DNA of 5,362 nt from Methanosarcinales archaeon. Lineage in GTDB: Archaea > Halobacteriota > Methanosarcinia > Methanosarcinales > Methanocomedenaceae. This document shows positions 1 to 4,897 of the stretch, piece after piece. The stretch covers positions 1-5,362 of the forward strand of contig DAOWEE010000101.1 of NCBI GenBank assembly GCA_030638625.1, written 5' to 3'. The notes beneath the pieces were generated by a model that saw only the letters and a list, made by a program, of their open reading frames with translations, had not been told where the DNA came from and ran no database searches. Each line of letters begins with the position of its first letter. Within the stretch, counting starts at the first letter, position 1. The position numbers and the translations under genes were made by a program.

Positions 1-87
1 GATATGCCTGATGGGCTGATCCTGACTGCCAAGAAATTACCTGTGGCGACCGGATGGATCACTATGGTTTCTACGGAGGCGGTGTAA
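1..87 (+). CDS. C-terminal end of an unidentified protein (partial)
   Basis: Frame 1 is open from the first base to a TAA at 85-87 and encodes 28 residues ending in VATGWITMVSTEAV; the start lies outside the window. It is judged a real gene end because the TAA abuts the ATG of the next gene (TAAATG) and because that gene's ribosome binding site lies in its last codons, which is how tightly packed archaeal operons look. The tail is mostly hydrophobic with no recognisable motif. I do not recognise the family from so short a piece, and the call rests only on frame and spacing. Confidence 0.5.
   Translation, partial: DMPDGLILTAKKLPVATGWITMVSTEAV
75..79 (+). promoter_or_regulatory. Shine-Dalgarno site of the 62-residue gene
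   Basis: GGAGG lies 8 bases before the ATG at 88, followed by CGGTG, which extends the match towards the full AGGAGGTG consensus. It fixes the start of the small gene and lies inside the 3' end of the preceding frame, suggesting coupled translation. Confidence 0.7.
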
Positions 88-276
88 ATGGTTGAGCTTG
101 ATAAGGAGCAGGAGAAGGCGTTTGTCAATGAGTTGATGGAGGCCAATGAGTTAAAGGGGGCTTCCAAGAAGCGGCTCATCAAGTTTTTGGGGAACAAGTG
201 CGACTGGGACAGGCAGAGGGTCCAGTTCAGGCTGACCCGGGCATTGCTGGCCGAGCGGTACGCTGCGAGTCAATAA
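88..276 (+). CDS. Small basic hypothetical protein, 62 aa
   Basis: Complete gene from ATG (strong GGAGG site 8 bases upstream) to TAA. The protein is highly charged: the first third is acidic (VELDKEQEKAF), and the middle and end are rich in Lys and Arg (ASKKRLIKFL, then WDRQRVQFRLTRALLAERY). It reads as two or three amphipathic helices without signal peptide, membrane segment or cysteine cluster; the single Cys cannot form a metal site alone. I do not recognise the family; a small RNA- or DNA-binding role would be a guess from charge alone. It directly follows the gene ending at 87 and is followed by a hairpin terminator, so it ends its operon. The final 16 residues (FRLTRALLAERYAASQ) are encoded a second time, with only synonymous changes, on the far side of the AbiE-like cassette. 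Confidence 0.75.
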   Translation: MVELDKEQEKAFVNELMEANELKGASKKRLIKFLGNKCDWDRQRVQFRLTRALLAERYAASQ

Positions 277-290
277 TATGAGAGGGCATT
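224..290 (+). repeat. Left copy of 67-bp direct repeat (att-like)
   Basis: This stretch matches 2194-2260 at 64 of 67 positions in the same orientation. It covers the last 50 coding bases of the 62-residue gene, its stop codon, and the left arm and loop of the terminator hairpin. The three differences are 243 A/G, 244 T/C and 283 A/G. Similarity fades just upstream, apart from a short GGGT, and stops abruptly after GCATT in the hairpin loop. The spacing between copies is 1970 bp and the interval contains the two AbiE-like genes. Confidence 0.9.
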
Positions 291-308
291 TGCCCTCTTG
301 GATTTTTT
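281..308 (+). terminator. Hairpin plus T-run terminator after the 62-residue gene
   Basis: AGAGGGC at 281-287 pairs perfectly with GCCCTCT at 292-298 around an ATTT loop, and TTGGATTTTTT follows. It begins five bases after the stop codon at 274-276. The oligo-T tract lies only on the plus strand, so it serves the small gene rather than the convergent nucleotidyltransferase gene ending at 313. The right copy of the 67-bp repeat retains the left arm and loop of this hairpin but lacks the right arm. Confidence 0.75.
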
Positions 309-312
309 ACTT

Positions 313-1071
313 TTACCCAATAAGGGACAATAATTGACTAATTGTGTCTTTTACTTCATCCTGTGTCATCCGGCCATATTTTCTTATTGCATCAAGATTT
401 TCAGGAATATTTCCCAGGCATTTCTTGAGGAAATCGTAATCATTCAGTTTTTCTCCAAGCAATTCTATTTCAAGTTCTGCTCCACCATGTCCAGGGTCAA
501 TTAGTGCAATTATATCGGCATAGTCCTTGATAAGTTTTCCACGCTCCCAATCTTCGTTATGACATTTGTTATACCTTATCCGGTATGTTCTATCCCAGGC
601 AGCTTTTAATTTCATAAGGAAAAGTAACGATCTTTTTGGAACAACTGCAAGAACTTCTCCCCTAATCTCTTTTACTGCAGTTTGTTCAACAGGTATGTTG
701 AAATCAAAATCTGCCAGATTGCCTTGAAATTTAATTGGCTCCCGAGAAATAAAATCTATTATTATTTCTTTAATATCACTACCATCTGTCTGTTTCGATA
801 CTGATTTGCTTTCACCCCACATTTCATATGTTCCGTACCCGCAGTCATTTTTTAGAGCATACTTCAATGAATTTTTAGTTCGACTATTTGTCACCAAGTC
901 TATATCCACTGAACCGTACCATGGATTATAAGCATCTACTGCCCACCCGCCTATCAAAACAGTTACCGGGTCTTGAGAGGTCTCACCATGATCCTTTACC
1001 CAGTTCAATATGAACCTGATTTCTTCAAGAGACTGGGATATTATCCTGGGGGTTGGGTCAAAGTAAGGCAT
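313..1071 (-). CDS. AbiEii-type nucleotidyltransferase (putative toxin)
   Basis: A 252-residue protein of the DNA polymerase beta-like nucleotidyltransferase fold. Visible motifs are GGWAVDAY at about 41-48, the catalytic pair D56 and D58 in GSVDIDLV, and a plausible third carboxylate D106 in IIIDF. The helical half contains LKAAWDR and KLIKDYADIIALID, the Lys/Arg-plus-Asp pattern seen in AbiEii-like and MenT-like enzymes. Members of these families transfer nucleotides to RNA or protein targets and act as toxins in type IV-like toxin-antitoxin or phage-abortive systems; the substrate here cannot be read. The ATG at 1071 is chosen because GGTGGAG precedes it and because the longer open frame to 1305 would run through the upstream gene. 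It overlaps the AbiEi-like gene by 14 bp, implying coupled expression from the 2071-side promoter. The catalytic residues look intact, so the enzyme is probably active. The family is fairly sure; toxicity is inferred from context. Confidence 0.8.
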   Translation of the reverse strand: MPYFDPTPRIISQSLEEIRFILNWVKDHGETSQDPVTVLIGGWAVDAYNPWYGSVDIDLVTNSRTKNSLKYALKNDCGYGTYEMWGESKSVSKQTDGSDIKEIIIDFISREPIKFQGNLADFDFNIPVEQTAVKEIRGEVLAVVPKRSLLFLMKLKAAWDRTYRIRYNKCHNEDWERGKLIKDYADIIALIDPGHGGAELEIELLGEKLNDYDFLKKCLGNIPENLDAIRKYGRMTQDEVKDTISQLLSLIG

Positions 1072-2071
1072 ATTTCTCCACCATGGCTTTTGTAATATCC
1101 CGTGCACTGTACCCCAATCCAGCAAGGTCGAGAAGTGTCTGGGCTGGAGAGACGACCCTGATGTTTTCGATTTCCCTGTGATCATTGAACAGTTCCCTGT
1201 CAGGGACATAGATTCGTACCTTGATGCCCTCTCCTTCCTCTTCTCCGAATGTCTGGATAAAGAAGTCAATCTCGTCTTTTTCAAGATACAGGTAGACAGA
1301 ATCATGCCTTATGGCATACCCTGTATATAATCCTCCGGCAGTGTAAGCGGTAAATGCGAACCTGACCTCATGCTGCTTTAACATATGGGATATTTCCGTG
1401 GCAGCTGTGTGGGCATTGTCGAAATTAATAGTAATTTCATGCTCAATGAGATTTTCAAAGGGCCTTTCCCAGGCAGCACCGTTTAAGAGTGCATCGATGT
1501 TTGAGATCGTGACATACTTATCTTTCATTGCTACTATGTCCTGGTTTTTCAGGGTCTGGATGATGGTATGTGCCCAGCCGTATGAGACGTGCTCAAGTAA
1601 AGACAGCTGCCTGATGGATGTCATTTTCTCTTTTAATAACCGGGTAATGACTCGCCATGATTTTTCTGAGGTAATCCTGGCCCTTGGCCAACCACGAAAT
1701 TTCTCATTTTTCACAGGCAAATGGATATTCCGGGGAATAGTAACAAGGTTAATTCCGACCGTTCCTGCTATATACTCAGCAGATTTCGGAATGAATTTTC
1801 CTGCAATAACGAATGAGTAATGTGAAATGCCTGGTTGCTGTTTCTTCAGCAGTTCTTTTAATAAAGTCATCCTTGCAACGGCATCAAGACTTATCTTGGA
1901 TTTTATTTGTGTCAAATAGGTATTGTTTCCATCCTGAATGACCAAATCAACAGTTAATGGACTTACTGCTTCTTTGATATCCGGTGCTTCAATAATACGG
2001 GCACTGTCGCTAAGGTTTAATTTTGTGCTTATAAATTTAAATAGCACATGGTCATCTTCCAATAAAATCAT
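1058..2071 (-). CDS. AbiEi-like winged-helix regulator/antitoxin with extra N-terminal domain
   Basis: A 337-residue protein in three parts. Residues 1-115 form an alpha/beta domain containing DLVIQ (D42) and YLTQIKSK (Q55, K57), resembling the D...(E/Q)xK core of PD-(D/E)XK nuclease folds; this is a tentative reading. Residues about 134-190 look like a winged helix (SEKSWRVITRLL, then a recognition-helix region near SYGWAHTIIQTL and a wing ending KYVTIS). Residues about 205-337 resemble the AbiEi C-terminal domain, ending with VVSPAQTLLDLAGLGYSARDI. AbiEi proteins bind inverted repeats in their own promoter and act as antitoxins for the downstream nucleotidyltransferase; gene order and the 14-bp overlap fit that. 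The ATG at 2071 has no clear ribosome binding site, but a TATA box about 31 bp upstream would put transcription within a few bases of it, so the message is probably near-leaderless. Typical AbiEi proteins are shorter and lack the N-terminal part. Confidence 0.75.
   Translation of the reverse strand: MILLEDDHVLFKFISTKLNLSDSARIIEAPDIKEAVSPLTVDLVIQDGNNTYLTQIKSKISLDAVARMTLLKELLKKQQPGISHYSFVIAGKFIPKSAEYIAGTVGINLVTIPRNIHLPVKNEKFRGWPRARITSEKSWRVITRLLKEKMTSIRQLSLLEHVSYGWAHTIIQTLKNQDIVAMKDKYVTISNIDALLNGAAWERPFENLIEHEITINFDNAHTAATEISHMLKQHEVRFAFTAYTAGGLYTGYAIRHDSVYLYLEKDEIDFFIQTFGEEEGEGIKVRIYVPDRELFNDHREIENIRVVSPAQTLLDLAGLGYSARDITKAMVEKYALL
1076..1082 (-). promoter_or_regulatory. Ribosome binding site of the nucleotidyltransferase gene
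   Basis: On the minus strand GGTGGAG precedes the ATG at 1071 with four bases between. It lies inside the last codons of the AbiEi-like gene and supports starting the enzyme at MPYFD rather than further upstream. Confidence 0.5.
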
Positions 2072-2077
2072 CTCTAC

Positions 2078-2118
2078 TATCGGTATATACTGATAAGCAT
2101 ATAAAGTTATCAGTGATA
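2078..2118. repeat. Proximal unit of 43-bp tandem operator/TATA repeat
   Basis: This unit consists of an 18-bp near-palindrome TATCGGTATATACTGATA (2078-2095; 16 of 18 positions symmetric), a spacer with ATATAAAG (2099-2106), and an 11-bp palindrome TATCAGTGATA (2108-2118). It matches the unit at 2121-2161 at 34 of 41 positions with an offset of exactly 43 bp. TATCA/TGATA half-sites are the likely recognition element for a dimeric regulator, most plausibly the adjacent AbiEi-like protein. Confidence 0.8.
2099..2106 (-). promoter_or_regulatory. TATA-box promoter of the AbiE-like operon
   Basis: On the minus strand CTTTATAT matches the archaeal TATA consensus (TTTATATA). Its centre lies about 31 bp upstream of the ATG at 2071, so at the usual TATA-to-start distance transcription would begin around 2075-2076, leaving a leader of only a few bases. 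It is flanked on both sides by palindromes, so a bound regulator would block TBP/TFB access. A second identical CTTTATAT core at 2149-2142 could serve as an alternative upstream start. Confidence 0.65.
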
Positions 2119-2120
2119 TG

Positions 2121-2161
2121 TATCAGTAATTAGTGATAATTATATAAAGGTATCAGTGATA
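2121..2161. repeat. Distal unit of 43-bp tandem operator/TATA repeat
   Basis: The second unit has TATCAGTAATTAGTGATA (2121-2138; symmetric at 16 of 18 positions), ATATAAAG (2142-2149), and TATCAGTGATA (2151-2161), the last identical to the 11-bp site of the first unit. On the plus strand the TTATATAA here is centred about 28 bp before an ATG at 2172, so it could also act as a divergent promoter toward the gene fragment. Confidence 0.8.
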
Positions 2162-2171
2162 ACTTGTTCTT

Positions 2172-2246
2172 ATGAGTCGAATACCCTGGGTGAAGTTCAG
2201 GCTGACCCGGGCGCTGCTGGCCGAGCGGTACGCTGCGAGTCAATAA
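2172..2246 (+). pseudogene. Displaced 3' fragment of the 62-residue gene
   Basis: The last 16 codons of the small gene (FRLTRALLAERYAASQ and TAA) recur here in frame. They are preceded by unrelated codons that happen to keep the frame open to an ATG at 2172, giving a 24-residue reading frame beginning MSRIPWVK. The two coding differences (GCA/GCG Ala and TTG/CTG Leu) are silent. The first 45 or so residues of the parent protein are missing, so this is most simply a leftover gene end created when the cassette inserted. A short expressed peptide cannot be excluded, because a TATA-like element sits at a leaderless distance upstream. No Shine-Dalgarno site is visible. Confidence 0.55.
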
Positions 2247-2260
2247 TATGAGGGGGCATT
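2194..2260 (+). repeat. Right copy of 67-bp direct repeat (att-like)
   Basis: This is the second copy of the repeat at 224-290, 64 of 67 identical. It carries the end of the small gene and the left arm and loop of its terminator, then breaks off into CAGTAC and an A-run instead of the right arm. The right boundary of the cassette therefore lies within the former hairpin. Confidence 0.9.
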
Positions 2261-2266
2261 CAGTAC

Positions 2267-2273
2267 AAAAAAA
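2267..2273 (-). terminator. Oligo-T terminator of the tfrA-tfrB-VLRF1 operon
   Basis: Seven As on the plus strand read as T7 on the minus strand, eight bases beyond the TAA at 2284-2282. Archaeal RNA polymerase commonly stops at such oligo-T tracts without a hairpin. No strong stem precedes it, so the call depends on the T-run and its position. Confidence 0.5.
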
Positions 2274-2281
2274 CATCTAAA

Positions 2282-3262
2282 TTATATCTCATATCGTTTG
2301 GATGACCATATCCCCTTTAAGATCTTGTCCACATTCTTTTTATCCACGGAAACATCAAGGCTTCTTTCGATCACTGGATAATTAAGGTCTTTCAATGTCT
2401 CAAACACGAGTCTTGTGTCTCCGCTTGCCACAATAAGATCGATCTCCTCGCTGGATTCTTTGATCATTGTTCGCAGTGCACTACTTACTTTTTCCAGATG
2501 ATGATGGATATCTTCATCCCGAAGTTTCTCAAACCTGCGCTGGCTCCAGCCGCCTTTGGTATGCTTTCCTTTTACACTACTTCTTACTATCTGGTGTGAA
2601 ATAAATGATTCCGGGCTGTGGGTAAGTCCAATGAAAGATTCACCTGCATGGACTAGTATAAGAGTAATGCTTGGTTCTCTTTCAATAATTTGTTGGAGGG
2701 GATGGATGTTGAATTTGTCACTTATTTGCCAGGAACTTATTTCTACAGGCAGAAAAGGTACTACTACCTCCCTGACCATTTGGCCAATATCGTAAAAAAC
2801 AATAACTCCTGTGGATGAGGTTAATTTGTCAACCAGCCAAATTGTTTCTGGTCCCAGTTGTTGTAAAAGTTCATTCCTATTTGTAAGATCAGATAAAGAA
2901 TCTCCTGGCCGCAAATACACAGTTACCAGGCTGCTATCCTTTGTCCTGACCGAACTGATCTGGAACAAGTACTTTTCCAGCCTCTGTCTTGTGATACTGC
3001 TCACACTTTGAAAAGAGATATCCTTTTCAGCTTTTTTGCGCATTCTGGTTAATTCATGCTCCAGGGTTTCGATTCTTTTTTCTGCAACATTTAGCTCTTC
3101 TTCCACTACCTGTTTTTGGGACACTGCTTTTCGTGCAGAATTCTCCCTGGCGGCAAGCCGGGCTGTCAATGATTTTTTTTCTAATTCCAGGTGTTCAAGC
3201 TGGTTTTTTAAATTTTTTATCTGTTCTTCCAGCTCTTTTTGTCCAAGTAATTTCTTGAGCAA
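2282..3262 (-). CDS. VLRF1/Vms1-type peptidyl-tRNA release factor homologue
   Basis: A 326-residue soluble protein. Residues 8-80 are a long coiled coil rich in Glu, Lys and Leu. Residues about 110-326 form an eRF1-like (RNase H-fold) domain whose signature loop is VKGKHTKGGWSQRRFEKLRDEDIHHH at 230-255, split here as GGWSQRR (237-243) with the candidate catalytic Gln at 241. In Vms1/ANKZF1 the equivalent Gln-containing loop enters the ribosomal A-site region and frees nascent chains from peptidyl-tRNA during ribosome quality control, so a rescue role is likely. No HTH, membrane segment or zinc finger is visible, unlike the eukaryotic proteins. The TTG start immediately follows the tfrB stop (TAATTG) and has AGGAG nine bases upstream; the first internal Met is at 74, inside the coiled coil, so TTG is preferred. 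It is the last gene of the operon. Family assignment is from the motif; the substrate is inferred. Confidence 0.7.
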   Translation of the reverse strand: MLKKLLGQKELEEQIKNLKNQLEHLELEKKSLTARLAARENSARKAVSQKQVVEEELNVAEKRIETLEHELTRMRKKAEKDISFQSVSSITRQRLEKYLFQISSVRTKDSSLVTVYLRPGDSLSDLTNRNELLQQLGPETIWLVDKLTSSTGVIVFYDIGQMVREVVVPFLPVEISSWQISDKFNIHPLQQIIEREPSITLILVHAGESFIGLTHSPESFISHQIVRSSVKGKHTKGGWSQRRFEKLRDEDIHHHLEKVSSALRTMIKESSEEIDLIVASGDTRLVFETLKDLNYPVIERSLDVSVDKKNVDKILKGIWSSKRYEI

Positions 3263-4897
3263 TTAATGATTCTCCTGAATGTTGTTAGTTTCACCAAAGG
3301 CCCTGGAAAATATCTTGTAAAAATCAAATATCCTGAATTCCATGGGCTCACACGCATCATTTTTCAGTTCCAGCCCCCTTTCAAACGATAGGATACAGAA
3401 GGGACAGTTAGTCAATAATCCATCAACACCTTCTTCTTTTGCCACTTCCATCCTCCGTATAGCCAGTTTATCGGCAACCTCAGGGTAGGCCGCCCGTACG
3501 CCTCCTCCGCCCCCGCAGCACAATCCTGAAGAAGGGACCTGGACCAGTTCCATTCCCGGTATTTTCTGAATAAGGTCCACATAAATGGATTCATCAAGTC
3601 CACTGGCCCTGATATGACACGGATAATGATACATGGAACGCATATCAATGTTATTCAGGTCTCTTGTGTTAAGGATACCGTCCCTGTCCATCATGGTCAT
3701 ATATTCACCCACATCATATATCTGGAAATCGAAATCAAGCCCGTATTCACGGGACAGCCTGGGGTAATCGTGCCTGAATGTGGAGTTGCAGCCTGAACAG
3801 CTGGTCAGTATGTGGTTTACACCGTGATTGGCATAGGTATTGAATATCTCGAAGTTCTGGGATATGAAAGGTTTCATAGTATCCAACATACCAGCCCTCA
3901 TGAACGGACTGCCGCAGCACACCTGTTTTTTCGGTATATGAATCGCTACGTTGTTATGCTGGAAGATATTGATGATGGCCGCCGCTGTATCCTGCTGCCT
4001 GCGGTTTATGATACATCCGAAGAATAACACTACTTCTGCTGCCGGTTCACCGTCAAATTCCTTAATAAACAGCTCATTTATACCATGGAAATCACGTTCA
4101 TAATCAGGATATCTTTCAACTGCAGGAGTGGTTGTTACCGGAACGCTGGCCCCTGTATCCAGTACAGACGTAATCAAGCGTCTGTGGGCCGGCATTGGGC
4201 CGAACTCATGCTCAACCGCCCTGTGTCGCAGATCTTCTATTACATCCCTTCGTATGGCAAGATCTTTCGGGCAAGCAATCTCACATTCCTGGTCCACAGG
4301 ACATTTGTAGAGCCCCAACTCAACTAATTGCCTCAACCTGTCATTGCCCAATGCATCTCGTGGGTCGGATGCAAACTTGAAGCATTTTGCAATAGCCGAC
4401 GGACCTATAAATGACCTGTCCACGTCAACTACATTGCAGTCGGAATAACAGGCACCACAGAATATACAGTCATCCACTTTGCTTAATTGTTTCACATCAG
4501 CCGGGGTAAGCCCGCATTTATCGTTAGTAGTATGATCTGTGATAAGCCACGGCTGGACCAGTTCAATAGTCCTGTAGAAGGGTTCCATATCCACAACCAG
4601 GTCTTTAATATTTCGGAGATGGTTCAGTGGTTCTATCAGTATACTGCCATCCGTTACGACATCCAGTGCCTGGGTCTTGCAGGCCAGCATAGCCCTGTGA
4701 TTGACCCGCACTGCACAGGAACCGCAGATGCCGCTTCTGCAGGACCGCCTGAATGTAAGACTGCCATCCTGATGTTCCTTGAACTCTATAAGGCAATCCA
4801 ATATGGTCATGCCTGCTGTAATATCCAGTTCAAAGTCCTGAAGAAAAGCTGTCTCATCCCTGTAAGGATCAAACCTGTGAATCCTGAATAAGACCAT
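3263..4897 (-). CDS. tfrB: Thiol:fumarate reductase iron-sulfur subunit TfrB (SdhB-HdrB fusion)
   Basis: A 544-residue soluble subunit. Residues 1-100 are a plant-type 2Fe-2S domain with C53, C58, C61 and C73. Residues 140-215 are the SdhB-type ferredoxin domain with C144-x2-C147-x2-C150-x3-C154 and C199-x5-C205-x3-C209-Pro. The C-terminal half carries two HdrB-like CCG domains: C295, C327-C328, C367, C370, and C427, C460-C461, C498, C501. CCG domains in heterodisulfide reductase bind a noncubane 4Fe-4S cluster that handles the CoM-S-S-CoB disulfide. With TfrA the enzyme reduces fumarate to succinate while oxidising coenzyme M and coenzyme B thiols in the cytoplasm, supplying the incomplete reductive TCA branch. 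All expected cysteines are present. The ATG overlaps the tfrA stop (TAATG) and has GAGGAGG eight bases upstream. No sdhC/sdhD-like anchor follows, supporting a soluble enzyme. A membrane-linked succinate dehydrogenase is less likely but depends on genes beyond the window. Confidence 0.9.
   Translation of the reverse strand: MVLFRIHRFDPYRDETAFLQDFELDITAGMTILDCLIEFKEHQDGSLTFRRSCRSGICGSCAVRVNHRAMLACKTQALDVVTDGSILIEPLNHLRNIKDLVVDMEPFYRTIELVQPWLITDHTTNDKCGLTPADVKQLSKVDDCIFCGACYSDCNVVDVDRSFIGPSAIAKCFKFASDPRDALGNDRLRQLVELGLYKCPVDQECEIACPKDLAIRRDVIEDLRHRAVEHEFGPMPAHRRLITSVLDTGASVPVTTTPAVERYPDYERDFHGINELFIKEFDGEPAAEVVLFFGCIINRRQQDTAAAIINIFQHNNVAIHIPKKQVCCGSPFMRAGMLDTMKPFISQNFEIFNTYANHGVNHILTSCSGCNSTFRHDYPRLSREYGLDFDFQIYDVGEYMTMMDRDGILNTRDLNNIDMRSMYHYPCHIRASGLDESIYVDLIQKIPGMELVQVPSSGLCCGGGGGVRAAYPEVADKLAIRRMEVAKEEGVDGLLTNCPFCILSFERGLELKNDACEPMEFRIFDFYKIFSRAFGETNNIQENH
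3272..3276 (-). promoter_or_regulatory. Ribosome binding site supporting the TTG start
   Basis: AGGAG on the minus strand lies nine bases before TTG at 3262-3260, inside the last codons of tfrB. It is the only evidence deciding the start of the VLRF1-type gene, since no ATG or GTG is nearby in frame. Confidence 0.6.

Larger units (their letters stand above)
224..2260. mobile_element. Putative integrated AbiE-like cassette bounded by direct repeats
   Basis: Two overlapping minus-strand genes with their own promoter lie between 67-bp direct repeats derived from the 3' end of a plus-strand gene. The interior is visibly more AT-rich than the flanks. The layout resembles elements that integrate into the 3' end of a gene and restore it: the left gene is intact, the right copy is a truncated fragment, and the coding differences are synonymous. 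No integrase or transposase gene and no terminal inverted repeats are visible, so mobility would have to be supplied in trans or be lost. Homologous recombination at a duplicated gene is the main alternative. What is seen is the repeat and the gene content; integration is inferred. Confidence 0.45.

Noticed and set aside
1072..1305. In-frame upstream extension of the nucleotidyltransferase gene, giving a 330-residue frame
   Set aside because: The extra 78 residues run wholly inside the AbiEi-like gene in another frame and have no domain-like character; the ATG at 1071 has a ribosome binding site and leads straight into the family fold.
1398..1820. 140-residue plus-strand open frame
   Set aside because: It is antisense to the well-supported AbiEi-like gene, has no ribosome binding site and shows no recognisable protein pattern.
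2078..2161. CRISPR-like or iteron (origin) array
   Set aside because: There are only two 41-bp units with TATA boxes in the spacers and a gene start immediately downstream; no cas or replication initiator gene is nearby.
291..2193. Insertion sequence or transposon
   Set aside because: No transposase or integrase is encoded, no terminal inverted repeats are visible, and a 67-bp duplication is far longer than usual transposon target duplications.
3412..3648. 78-residue minus-strand open frame inside tfrB
   Set aside because: It is an out-of-frame shadow within the second CCG domain region, with no start signal.
4487..4891. 134-residue plus-strand open frame
   Set aside because: It is antisense to the ferredoxin domains of tfrB, whose cysteine motifs make that strand clearly coding.
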